The notes under the pieces are model-generated. The model made no database searches. It saw only the letters and a program-made list of their open reading frames with translations, and was not told the origin of the DNA. DNA of 64,000 nt from Micromussa lordhowensis. Lineage: Eukaryota; Cnidaria; Anthozoa; Scleractinia; Lobophylliidae. Position numbers and translations under genes: made by a program. This document shows positions 14,136-24,100 of the stretch, piece by piece. The DNA lies in the NCBI GenBank assembly GCA_964020085.1, contig OZ026595.1, positions 3,249,201 to 3,313,200 on the forward strand. Reading direction: 5' to 3'. Numbering within the stretch: the first letter of the stretch is position 1; each line of letters starts with the position of its first letter.

Positions 14136-14141
14136 TTTATT
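14136..14141 (-). terminator. Polyadenylation signal for MSRB1
   Basis: AATAAA on the minus strand, about 35 bases beyond the SECIS-like hairpin. A transcript ending just past this point keeps the SECIS. Another AATAAA lies upstream at 14610-14615 (minus) and would yield a transcript lacking the SECIS. Confidence 0.6.
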
Positions 14142-14171
14142 AGCATCTTGTCTGATGTTACAATAACTTGT

Positions 14172-14236
14172 GACAATGTTCCATAATCTATTTCCCTCGG
14201 CGAAAGGGTTTAAATCTAGATACTTCATACACTCAA
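14172..14236 (-). promoter_or_regulatory. Putative form-2 SECIS element of MSRB1
   Basis: Read on the minus strand it has AUGA (14225-14228), 13 bases, then an unpaired AAA (14209-14211). A mini-helix CCCUU/GAGGG with a five-base loop follows, then the return strand and GA (14180-14181). This is the layout of form-2 SECIS elements, which direct selenocysteine insertion at UGA through SBP2 and EFSec. The main helix has bulges (GA on one side, U on the other), and helix I outside the quartet is short (UGUGA/UUACA). It lies about 1 kb after the Sec codon, inside the expected 3' UTR. Confidence 0.72.
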
Positions 14237-14276
14237 ACAGAATGCAATTTACACTTCAGTCAGACATTTTTTAAAT

Positions 14277-14553
14277 ATCAACAGTTACTTGCAGTGTTAT
14301 ATGAAAGCTGTAGCATCAATAAATATAATTCACAGTTCCAGGTCAAGAAACACTTCAATGAAATAATTTAATTTCTGAGAAATCACTGACAGTGTAACAT
14401 GTTAGGGTCATCAGCTACTGGTTTAAAAACTTGTAAAAATATTAACAGTTACAGTGTTACATGTCTGTGAAAGCTGTAGCATCAATAAATATAATTCACA
14501 GCTCCAGGTTTAGAAGCGCTTTGAATAATTTAATTTCTGAGAAATCAGAGGGT
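14277..14553. repeat. Tandem duplication in the MSRB1 3' UTR
   Basis: Two copies of about 120 bp (about 14277-14400 and 14440-14553) share 'gaaagctgtagcatcaataa' and 'tttctgagaaatca'. They lie between the MSRB1 stop codon and the SECIS. Confidence 0.7.
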
Positions 14554-15180
14554 TTTCCTTAAAAGATGGCTTTCCTAGTTCATTAGCTCTCTAACATGGT
14601 GAATCGTCATTTATTCTATTTTGTTATGTATCAGTTTTTATGTATGCTTTAAATTCACTATTCAATCCAAGTATCCTGGACATGCTAGGAATACTTTTGG
14701 AAATTCCTTCCCCCTTCTGGAGGCAGGCATTTAAACAATTAAGCAGTACAGGGGGGGGATTATTAGAAAAGGGGGGGAGGGGCTGGTCTAATTAGGCTTT
14801 TAGTCTGCAATATTGAATTTAAACAATATGGAAGTGATTTCCCATATTGCAAAGTCTATACAGATGTAGCTCTACGTGTATAACATGCTGTTACATATCA
14901 GCTCTAAATACTGTAAATTAAAGTTATTGGCACATAAAACTTGTTTGCCTTGTAAAATTCTTGTCGAATCTGCCTGTCTACTGACATGAGTGCCACAAAA
15001 CGGACAAGCAGGAAAACAAGAATATTCTTAGTGTCCAACATTTTAACTGCCACCCTACCCTGTGTTACTGCAAGCCATTGATTTAAGTCTTGGAGATTAC
15101 TTTGATTATTTTCTTCACTATAAATATACATTTACACTCATTTAGAAATAGCAGTGCTCCATTATTATATTATGTAAAGT

Positions 15181-15345
15181 TTACTTTGCACCATTTTGAC
15201 TTGAGATGGACTCACTCGCTTGTTCATCCTGCTTTGGTATGAACTGCAGTGAGTCAGAGAAGATTCAAAACCTTGACGATACACCATCTGGACTGTCTCT
15301 TAAGAACTCATGTCCCAAACCATTGCCGCATTTGCCACAGCTTAC
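15181..15345 (-). CDS. MSRB1: MSRB1 coding exon 3 with Sec codon
   Basis: The acceptor is gatgatag. The exon encodes [14 protein letters not shown], then a loop, then SRF-(TGA)[11 protein letters not shown] and a short hydrophilic tail to TAA. The TGA is at 15265-15267. An annotation pipeline treating TGA as stop would truncate the protein at 98 residues and lose the catalytic residue. Confidence 0.95.
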
Positions 15346-18300
15346 CTATCATCACATTGATAACAACAACATGTGACGTATTAAACACTGGTGTACTGTC
15401 ACTCAATAATAGACCAATCTCGATATATTAAAATTCAGCCCTAAAACAATAGACCTCAGCAATAGACCTCGTGCTGCGGTCTATTGTTTTAGGCTAAATT
15501 TTAATATATATCGAAATTGGTCAATTTTAACAAAACATCAAACTCATGCCTACCCTATGGGCCAGGCCCTGCCCCGGACAAATTTACTAGCTGTGAGACC
15601 GATTTTGCCTGCTTTGTTTGACCATCTAGGTAAAAGTTTTTCTTAAAGAGAAGTGCAGTTGAAAACCTTGCATTTTAGCTGACAAAATTATACTAATGAA
15701 ACCCATGCCAACCTAGAAGGTCAATGGAATTCTGACAGGCTGGGGAATCTCAATTGTCGAAAAAAAAAAAAGTTAAAAGAAAGTATGAAGCTAAACTCGA
15801 TAATTCAGGAGAAGAGGGGGTGGGGGGTTCAAACAAATAAAAATCATCTGTGAGGAGGGTATAGATACTTTGAGAAACAGCACAGTGTCTAAGAGCATTA
15901 AACTAGAAAAATGTTTCAACAGTCCTTGGCTGGTAAATAATAATCCTAATGCTGGGCATAGAGGGGGTAGGCGGGTACTGTAGTTACTATAAAGTGGGAA
16001 AAGCTGAGGCATGTACACAAGCCTACAATATGTGTACATGTAGGTTTGGTGGCTCATCAGGCCATCACCTAACTCTGGTTTCTTCACAGGGGGCCCACAC
16101 AATCTGTCTGGGTAGCTGTTTATAGTAAATGTACTAGATTTACCGTTTGCCTCACCTATAGTCGTCATATATCGCTAACTTTGTATGAAAATCAATGATA
16201 AATAAACGTTGAATTACCTTACCTGTGGTGTATAGTCGTCATTTTGTCTCAAAAGCGTTTTTTGAGCGATTTTGAATTAATTTGAGTTCGCCGTTGACTC
16301 TTCTTTATAATAGAGAGACAAGTCTCTCTATTATAAAGAACAGTCAACGGCGAACTCAATTTCATTCAAAATCGCTCAAAAAACCGCTTTTGAGACAAAA
16401 GGACGACTATACACCAGAGGTTAGGTAATTCAACGTTTATTTATCATTGATTTTCATACACAGTTAGCGATATATGACGACTATAGGTGAGGCAAAAGGT
16501 AAATCTAGTACATTTACTATAAAATAATAATCAGCTACCCAGACAGATTGTGTGGGCCCCCTGTGGTTTCTTTAGCACATGTATGAAGTACCCTGCAATC
16601 AGGCATTCTTTCTGACTAAGGTATTGTTATTCTCCACCCCTGTGCATGTGACGTCCATCAAAGGAACACCCCCCCCCCCCCCCTTATCCGGCAATTTTGA
16701 GGTACATGTATCTGTAACAATTTGCAGGAATTCAATGGAAAGACGTACTTTGAGAATTAGCCAGTACCTAAATCTTTACCACTTGAACCAACAAGGTTCT
16801 TTCAATGGCAACTCAGAGCAATGCTAAGACTTGCAGTAATGAAGTACAAACATTTTCACAATCACTTCTGAGTGACCATGAAACAACCAACCATGAGACC
16901 ATGTTCAACTTGGAACTTCATATTTTAACAAAATGCAGTCAAATGTGACCTATCGTTGCCGCTGTTCACATCGGTCATGGAATTTAATCCAATAGTTTTT
17001 AACTGTACAGTGATCTTGTACTTGACTGTTGCTCAGTGAGACAACTGAAATGACCCTAGTCAGCCTCCGTCATTTTCGATGCCATCCAAATTATTGACAT
17101 TGCGTGGTGAAGCGCAGTTCTATTGCTTTACTGTCAGTTGTGTTCCTGAAAGTTTGTCTGATTATCTTTCAGTTAAGCGGTGAATTCCATCATTTCAACA
17201 TGCTCTGAATAAAGTATAATAGCCAAACTCTTGCATGTAAACAGAAACAAAGGTGTGGCTGACTAGGGCTTCTTAAGCACTAACTGGTACATGTACACAT
17301 AGACCTACTTCATGTATACTACTTCATGTATGTGGAAGCATGGTGGCCTAATTCAAGCCCTAGCTAGGGTCATTGCATTGTGCTCTGAGACAAGACACTT
17401 TACTCCGGCCCACAGTGCCTTTCTCCAGCCACACGTAAAAATAGGTACCAGTGAATTTAATACTGAGGGGTAACCTTGTAATGGACAAGCATGCATCCAG
17501 GTGGAGTAGAGTAGAAATACTCCTTGTTGCTTTATGGTACAGAACTGGGATATAAAGCTATGGCTGGCCTGACGCAGACTTACGTTGTACATGTACCTTT
17601 TTACCCTGCAGCTATAATTTTACCCAACAAGATAATTCAATTGTACGATGCACAACTGTGGCTGAGGATGGATGACACAAGGAGACAGAGAACTGAAGTA
17701 ATTTACCTTGATTAGTGATCAGATCTAATAATAAATGACGTACCCAATCATGTACAAATTGTACTGTACCTTCAATGCCTTCATCTTGCTGCTTTGTTGA
17801 GGTACAGTCTCATCTTCTTTTGACACACTATCAGCTCTTATGGTCTCAGTAAACGCTGGCCAAGGTGTGTTGTGCTGGTACTTAGCTTTAGCACTAAACA
17901 ATTCATGGCCACATTTTGGACAAACATAAATACCTGCAAAAATACAGTACATATATATGGTACATTTTCTATTGGAACTGTTACATAAAACACTGCCTGT
18001 TTAGCATATAGCACCTTCAAAGATGTGTTCCTATGAGGACCACTTCCCCCCCTCCGTCAGGAAGATGTTTCAAAATCGTTCAGGTATGACGGTTTGACTT
18101 ATTGCACAATGTTGTCAGCAGATGACTCAAGATGACTCAGCAATCGGTTCAAGTTTAAAACAATTACCATAAATTATAAGTGATTTTTCAAACACTGGCT
18201 AAGTTAGTCTTCCCGTTTGCACTTTGCGAATAAAAATTGCCTTCGCTGTGACTGAACTGGGTCAGATTCCAATGTGTATAAAATGTTTACTTCGAGTACG

Positions 18301-18665
18301 TATTCGTATTTTTTCCCTGAACACGTGCATTCCGAGCCATATATACTCCAATTTGCTGAAGCATAATGATACGCAATCGTCTTCTGTCTATTTTGAAACT
18401 TTCCCTTCAGCCAATGAGATCGTTGGCTTATATAAAGAAAATTATTTCTGACTTAAAAACATGCATAAACCGTATAAACGTTTAAACCATAAATAAGCTT
18501 GTACCGCGAATTATACAGTCGTAATCTACAACTGAGATAACAGATAATTCACCCTTTCAACGACAAATATACGTAAAAGTGTGAGAAAAAAAGTGGAATT
18601 TTAAATAACTTACCTGCCTCAAAGTGGTCTCTGTACTTTTCGCCTTTCCAAGAACAAAACGACAT
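15181..18665 (-). CDS. MSRB1: Methionine-R-sulfoxide reductase B1 (selenoprotein R), three coding exons
   Basis: The enzyme reduces methionine-R-sulfoxide in proteins in the cytosol and nucleus using a catalytic selenocysteine. Coding exons on the minus strand are 18665-18614, 17933-17770 and 15345-15181, joined by GT-AG introns in phases 1 and 0. They give 126 residues including Sec, close to the vertebrate length of about 116. The start MSFC matches vertebrate MsrB1 and includes the resolving Cys4. Zinc-binding CPKC (Cys22, Cys25) and CGKC (Cys75, Cys78) are present. The signature SRF-U-IF is encoded with an in-frame TGA at 15267-15265 (residue 99). Reading continues past it with conserved sequence to TAA at 15183-15181. 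The C-terminal tail is a little longer than in vertebrates. A SECIS-like hairpin follows in the 3' UTR. The identification is firm; Sec insertion itself is inferred from homology and the SECIS. Confidence 0.95.
15409..15523. mobile_element. Hairpin MITE in MSRB1 intron 2
   Basis: Arms of about 44 bp face each other: 'tagaccaatctcgatatatt' and 'taaaacaatagac' on the left, and 'gtctattgtttta' with 'atatcgaaattggtca' on the right. The loop is about 27 bp. Confidence 0.65.
16085..16569. mobile_element. Near-perfect palindrome of about 485 bp in MSRB1 intron 2
   Basis: The left arm (about 16085-16318) and right arm (about 16323-16569) are inverted copies separated by the four bases caag. Matched landmarks are cacaggggg/cccccctgtg-like ends, 'ctagatttacc', 'caatgataaataaacgtt' and 'tctttataatagagaga'. 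Differences are few, mainly a short insertion ('aataataatc' near 16526) and point changes, implying recent origin or homogenisation. It contains no open reading frame. Confidence 0.85.
16671..16684. repeat. Poly-C tract
   Basis: A run of about 14-17 C residues, a simple homopolymer prone to length change. It lies in MSRB1 intron 2. G-rich runs near 14751-14780 are similar. Confidence 0.8.
17335..17605 (+). mobile_element. SINE-like retroelement, 5'-degraded copy
   Basis: From 'tcattgcattgtgctctgag' through 'acaagacactttactc', 'cacagtgcctttctcc', 'ataggtaccagtgaattt', 'ggggtaaccttg' and 'aatactccttgttgct', it follows the body of the better-preserved SINE at 39474-39745. The tRNA-like head is weak here. 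It is antisense inside MSRB1 intron 2. Confidence 0.7.
17770..17933 (-). CDS. MSRB1: MSRB1 coding exon 2
   Basis: Acceptor tttttgcag, donor gtacag. Encodes the first zinc CPKC pair, the [17 protein letters not shown] substrate-binding segment and the ETIRADSV stretch conserved in MsrB proteins. It ends at ALK in phase 0. Confidence 0.95.
18614..18665 (-). CDS. MSRB1: MSRB1 coding exon 1
   Basis: Encodes [17 protein letters not shown] plus the first base of a Gly codon. The ATG is at 18665-18663 and the donor is gtaagt. The start is chosen because the MSFCS opening is conserved in animal MsrB1. Confidence 0.93.
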
Positions 18666-18669
18666 TATA

Positions 18670-21190
18670 GAACGTCCTAAAATTTTGTAACAAAAACGGA
18701 ACTCCCGCGCGAGCTTCAACATGTGCCCGCGATATTTCGAGTACAGCTGTTTCAGCGTTTCTTGTTTTACCTGTCATGTTATTTCAACCTCAGGTATCAC
18801 ATTTCTTTATCTGTTTGTTTTTTTGTTTTGTTTTGTAGCTGTTTACCATACTGCATGGTAAACCGTAAATATTAAAAGGAAGAAAAAAGAAATGGCGCAA
18901 GTCCGTCCACCTTGGGACAGACCTTGGGACTGATCATATCCCTAAATTACTGGAAGCCTTCCTGTTTTTGACTGAGAACTTAGTGCCCTTACTTCAGCTG
19001 ATTCAAGGAATAAATTGAGTAGCACTGAATTGTAATGAAACTAGCAGCTAAAGCGATGTTTCTCGTTACGTCACCAATTGTTATTACTGTGTCAACCAGA
19101 GGTTTATTGGCTGTTGAAACAATGCATTGTTCAGTGGCTGGCAAATTTGAATATCAAAAGAAATATGACGTCAATGTTTGTAAACAAGAAACATCTCTAT
19201 ATTAATTTACCCCCTATACAAGATCATTCCGCATAACTTTCAAGGTGTGCCTTGTTTCGTCAGAGAGGAAAACCTCCCGTCCCATTTTAGGCCATTTAAA
19301 AGGAAACGCCTAAGGGGTGTTTCGGATGCTTGAATCGGCCAAAAGAGTAACTCAGCTAAAACTATACTGAAGACCAAAATTTAAGTTTAATATTAAAACT
19401 CGGAAATCCACTCGGAATAACTCATAATTAGTCGAAATACTCATGCGTAGAGGGTCGTATTTCGGCGTTTTTCTCCTGACAATTTACACAAATCTTCGAT
19501 CTGTTCTCTAGCAGCTAGAAAGGAGGAGAACTTGTATACTTTAACACGCCCCACATTGCCAAGCCGGCAATTTTCCCGTAACACTCGGAAATAGCATAAT
19601 TTCAACCCATCATGAACCGTCGAAGTTCCAGTGCATTGCAAGATGATTTGAAATCCTATTTTCATCACGACTTTAACCCTTTTGTAGTGACTAAAATAGG
19701 GTTAAAGCCGAGACAACAACTTCTACTCTAAACTATTTTGGAACTGATTTCTGTTAGTTGTCAGGCCCAGGTCTATAAGTCGCGTGTGACATGTTTTCAT
19801 GTTTTTGCCAAAATTGTCATCAGCTCATAAAGTTTTCATCAACACACACTGCTAACAATCAGTCTTTCAGTATATTGTGCCGTTTACTGGCCAAGCTAGT
19901 CCTGGTTTTATTTACCTCAGGATTCAAAAATGATTCTTCAGTTTCAGGCATTGAATTGATCATGAAAATCTGAGACCCGGCGTCAAGTACTGGGGTGTGT
20001 AATAAACGGAAAACTCAACAGTCAGGCTGTAAAATTGCCAAGATTGGAATGTAAAGTAAGGGATGTTTACACCCTTAATTCCTGCCTTATTTTTAATTCA
20101 CATGGTTTTTTGGCAATCCCTATTATAACACCTTCTTTACTCAATCCCCTAGTGCCGATCGAATCACAGGGGAACGTATTCTGAAACTTCAGGTTAAATT
20201 GAAAAGATGCCTTCGACGTCCGACTTCAAAAGTGATGTCGCCATTTGTGCAAACTGTTTCCCTAGATCAGTCGTCTAAAATAAACAATTTTGCCTGCGGG
20301 TCGTTCAGCTGACGGAAACATTTTGAAGTTCATTTATTTCGAAGTTCATCAAATTAATTTGTCTGTCCTGCGCCACCTTAAAAATTTCTATGCCCTATTC
20401 AGGGGTATCAGGTAGAGGTCTTCATTGTCATTCATTGGAATTACATGATTCCCATTTTCATACGATTTTATTATTTCAGTCACATTTCATTTCGCATAAA
20501 ACCCTTTTAATCATCTAGCCACACTGTATACAGATTTTCATCGATATTGGTCGAGCAGAACGTAGTAAAAGAAAAGGATAATCTTACGGCATCAGAATAG
20601 AAATTAACGTCTCACCGCAAAACCGATTGAATCCCTCTGGCCATTGTTGTGGTCAGTTGTCGGTTTCGGCAAGAAATTAATTTTAAGGGAGTGATACATT
20701 TGAGTCTAAACATAGGCCGAAACTTTACTCGTTTGGAATTCAAGATGAAATACACGTTCCGTCCGAATTGTAGAAACAAAGGTACTCTTTTCAGTTTGTT
20801 CAAGCACCGATGACGGAGGTCCTTGAATGTTTGACAATAGCTCTGTTGAATTCTGTGCTTCTAGCGTGCCGTTACGTAGTCAGAGAGTCTGGCCGCTTCA
20901 TATTCGTGATCTTTAGCGCCCAGTAGGTGAAAACCACGGCCGTGTAAAAGCTGTAACAGCGATTGAACGACAGGGGGTTCTCCGATTAAAAATAGGTTAT
21001 ATTGGATTCAGTCGTCAACAACAACACGCAAGTGTTCTCAGAAATCCGACTTGTCACGCATTTCGTGACCGGAGAAAACCAAGATTAACCGGAAGGTAGA
21101 TAAGTATCTTATTCACCTACACCAAACGGGAGCTGTTTCACCACGCAGACCAGTCGTGAAACGATTACATACAGCTGCGTCTTAACAATA
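18670..21190. other. Intergenic region between MSRB1 and GTPase gene A
   Basis: No coding exon is recognised. It should hold the MSRB1 promoter at its left end and the gene A promoter at its right end. Neither shows a clear TATA box. A small perfect hairpin (gtttaccat-actgc-atggtaaac) lies at 18841-18863. Confidence 0.5.
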
Positions 21191-21193
21191 ATA

Positions 21194-21196
21194 ATG
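21194..21196 (+). CDS. Gene A exon 1: single start codon
   Basis: ATG immediately followed by donor gtaagc. Splicing to 21324 places ATG next to GAA AAG TAC in phase 0, the same phase as intron 1 in genes B and C. The context aataataATGG is good for initiation. The alternative start is the internal ATG at residue 19 (MVKRRK), which resembles the start chosen for gene D. Confidence 0.55.
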
Positions 21197-24100
21197 GTAA
21201 GCAAGTGGAATATCAGTTGTTGCATTCCTTCAGTCGCTCGGCTACGATCGCTGACAATATCAGAAACTTTTGCTTAGTTGTAGTTCTTTACAAATCTGTA
21301 TGACTGTGTTTTAATTGCTTTAGGAAAAGTACACACACTCAACAGCTAACGAGCGACTGCCAATCAAGAGTCCAATGGTTAAGAGAAGAAAGAATGGGAC
21401 AACTTCGAGCGTTAAAAATGTTCAGGTTGCAGTGTTGGGGAAAGATGGAGTGGGAAAATCAGGTAAGCCAATTGAATACAGCACGTGCGAACAATTTAGA
21501 CTGGGTTAATTCTCGAGTAGCACACTGTAAACAGAGTCGCGCTCTCCATAAAGTCACTGAGTGACAGCGGTAGCTTTTATTTTAAAACCACAAGAACTTC
21601 ATACACTGAACTAAAATATACATAACAGAAACGGCTAAAATCTTAAAATGTATCCACATGATATGGTATAAGGCAGGGCACAAGACTTCAAAACAAACAA
21701 CGCTCTTAAGCCTCGGTGTAAATGTGGCGCCTTGTTTTGTTAAAGAAACTCTGCATTGGTAACGTTAACAAAAACTCTCCTACTCGCTGAGGAGACGTGG
21801 AAGAATTTTCAGAACAATTATTTCTTTTTAAGCCGAACAGTGGGCGTCACAGTCTTTCCTGTTGTGAAGAGCATTAACCGGACTTAGTTGGAGGAAGCTG
21901 TGGCGACACATCTTGAATAGCGACCGAATTTAGTTTAAAATTTTTTCAAAACAACAGTCTAGGTCTTTGTTATCATATGAGAAAGTTTGTTTTCAAAAAA
22001 TACGCGGGTCACACAGACTATTCAACGCAACGCAAATTCAGTTCAACGTCGCTGATTGACTGGCCATGGACAACAGTTCACCAGTTTATGTGTTGCTATT
22101 ATTATTTACAGCGATTGCGTTTTCTAAATTTAAACAATTGCCGGGTAAGTGATTATGTGTATGTTATGCCTTTTTGTTCAGTGGTACAAAATTGACCACA
22201 CTGGACTGAATTTAGTAACAATTTATCGTTTACTCGAAGATTTGAAATAGCTGAATGCCACTTTCGAGGTATCAAAAGCTCACTGTTCCAGTGTATTCGG
22301 ATAGTAGGATAAAGATGTTTTTAACTACTGTTTGGTCGAAACATGTGTTTCAAAGATTACAGTACACAATATCAAGATCTATCAAATGACCCACTGAAAG
22401 CGAAACAGTGTATTTAGTTTCTACCAAGAGCGATTGGCAGAGACTACATGGCAGTAAATAAAATCGATGTCTAATGCCACCTTCACTGAAATAATAAAAA
22501 AATCAAGTCAGTAACTAGCAGAGGAAGTTAATCGTAAATTGTTTCGCCGATTTGTAAAGTTTTTCCTGGATCATCTTTTCAACCTTTCGTTTTCGACACG
22601 ATATAGTTGCATTGTCTGACAGCTGATACAAGCCTAACATGAACTAAATGTAATTTATCTATATATAATCAGGAACAAATGTCATTGTTGGCCTTCACCG
22701 AACCGAAACTTTGAGTTGATTGTATTTTCTAGTACGCCCGTCAAGACAAAGTCACGAACTTGAGTATTAATCAGCAGAAAATGTATCTGGTAATACTGCT
22801 GGCAAAAATTGGTCTTAGGTACATTATAAACTCGCTAACTGAGAAAAGTAACGCCAAAAAAACGAACAAATTAAACCCTGAAGTAGAAAGCCCGGGTTTA
22901 AAGTCGAATTAATTTCCATAACAATGAGAACACAGGTAATATCTGCCTATAGATACCTAGGAACACGAATTTAATCTTGTCATTTCGGCAACGAAATTAT
23001 GACAAGGGTAACTATCTCTCTTTCCCTCCAAATTATGCCGAACTTAGTCAAGTTAGCTCGTTTTGTCTTTTGCCGACAAGCTTTTTCCTTGGCCGAAAAT
23101 CTTGAGTTTGAATGTAGGTTTGCACACGTAGATGTTTTTGCAGCCCACTTAATGTTAGGTAACTTGTATTAAAGTTATTTTTGTTTTTTTTAATTTATTT
23201 TAGCGTTCACTGTTCGAGCATTAACCCGACGCTTTATTGGAGAATATGACACAACTTTAGGTAAGTTGATATAATAATTAATTGGGTTAGCAGCCACTGT
23301 GTAAACGAGCGAGTATACGATAAACTGAGCCAGACGAGATAAGCACTTAGTATTATCAGAAAATCATTTCCTGGATAAAGGCTAATCATTAAAGCCATCT
23401 TAACGTAGCATTGTGGGCCTGTTGGCTATTAGGTGTTTATTTTTCAGGAATTCCAAGAGCTTTTTTTGTCCAAATTTATTTTCAATGAAAATAGCAACAG
23501 CGGGTTGATAAACCACTTAAAAGTGGAAAAAAATACGGAATGTCTAAGTGTGGTCAGTTTAGGAAAGAGAACTCTTGTAATGACTTAACTATAAGAAAAC
23601 ACCAGTTTAGCCCATTTGTTTCCAGTTTTGAAAAAAAGCAGACCCTCCTTCTTATCCCTACATGCCTTCCTTGATTTCAACGACGGGAATTGGAGTCACA
23701 TAAGGCAAGATTCTTTCATTCACTTTGATTTGACCTTGCCGGTTCGTGCTATTACGTAACTGCTTACCAGGTACAAAACACTGAGATTTGTTCAATGGAA
23801 ACTCAGTGGAACAAAAAACAATGCTTGCAGTGCATCGTGTGTTATCAGCGGGGATAGAGCTGAATCTAGCCTCGTGATCAGTTGGAAATTTATTTTACCT
23901 CTTGCTAAAGCAGTCCAGCATTTTTCGTCCATCACTCGGAAGCCAGCCGTAAATTAAAAATACAGTGTTCAATAAAATCGAGGCAAGTCAATTCAAAGAG
24001 GTTGATTTTATATCATGGTCATTTGTTGCAGCCACCCCATATTAGTGAGAAATTTAGTACCTTAAAAACACTAGATTACGCGCAATTCTGAACGGTCATG

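Noticed and set aside
15138..15141. Alternative SECIS core (AUGA on the minus strand close to the MSRB1 stop)
   Set aside because: The following stem is only about 7 bp, with no apical AA and a poor match to either SECIS form. The hairpin at 14172-14236 fits far better.
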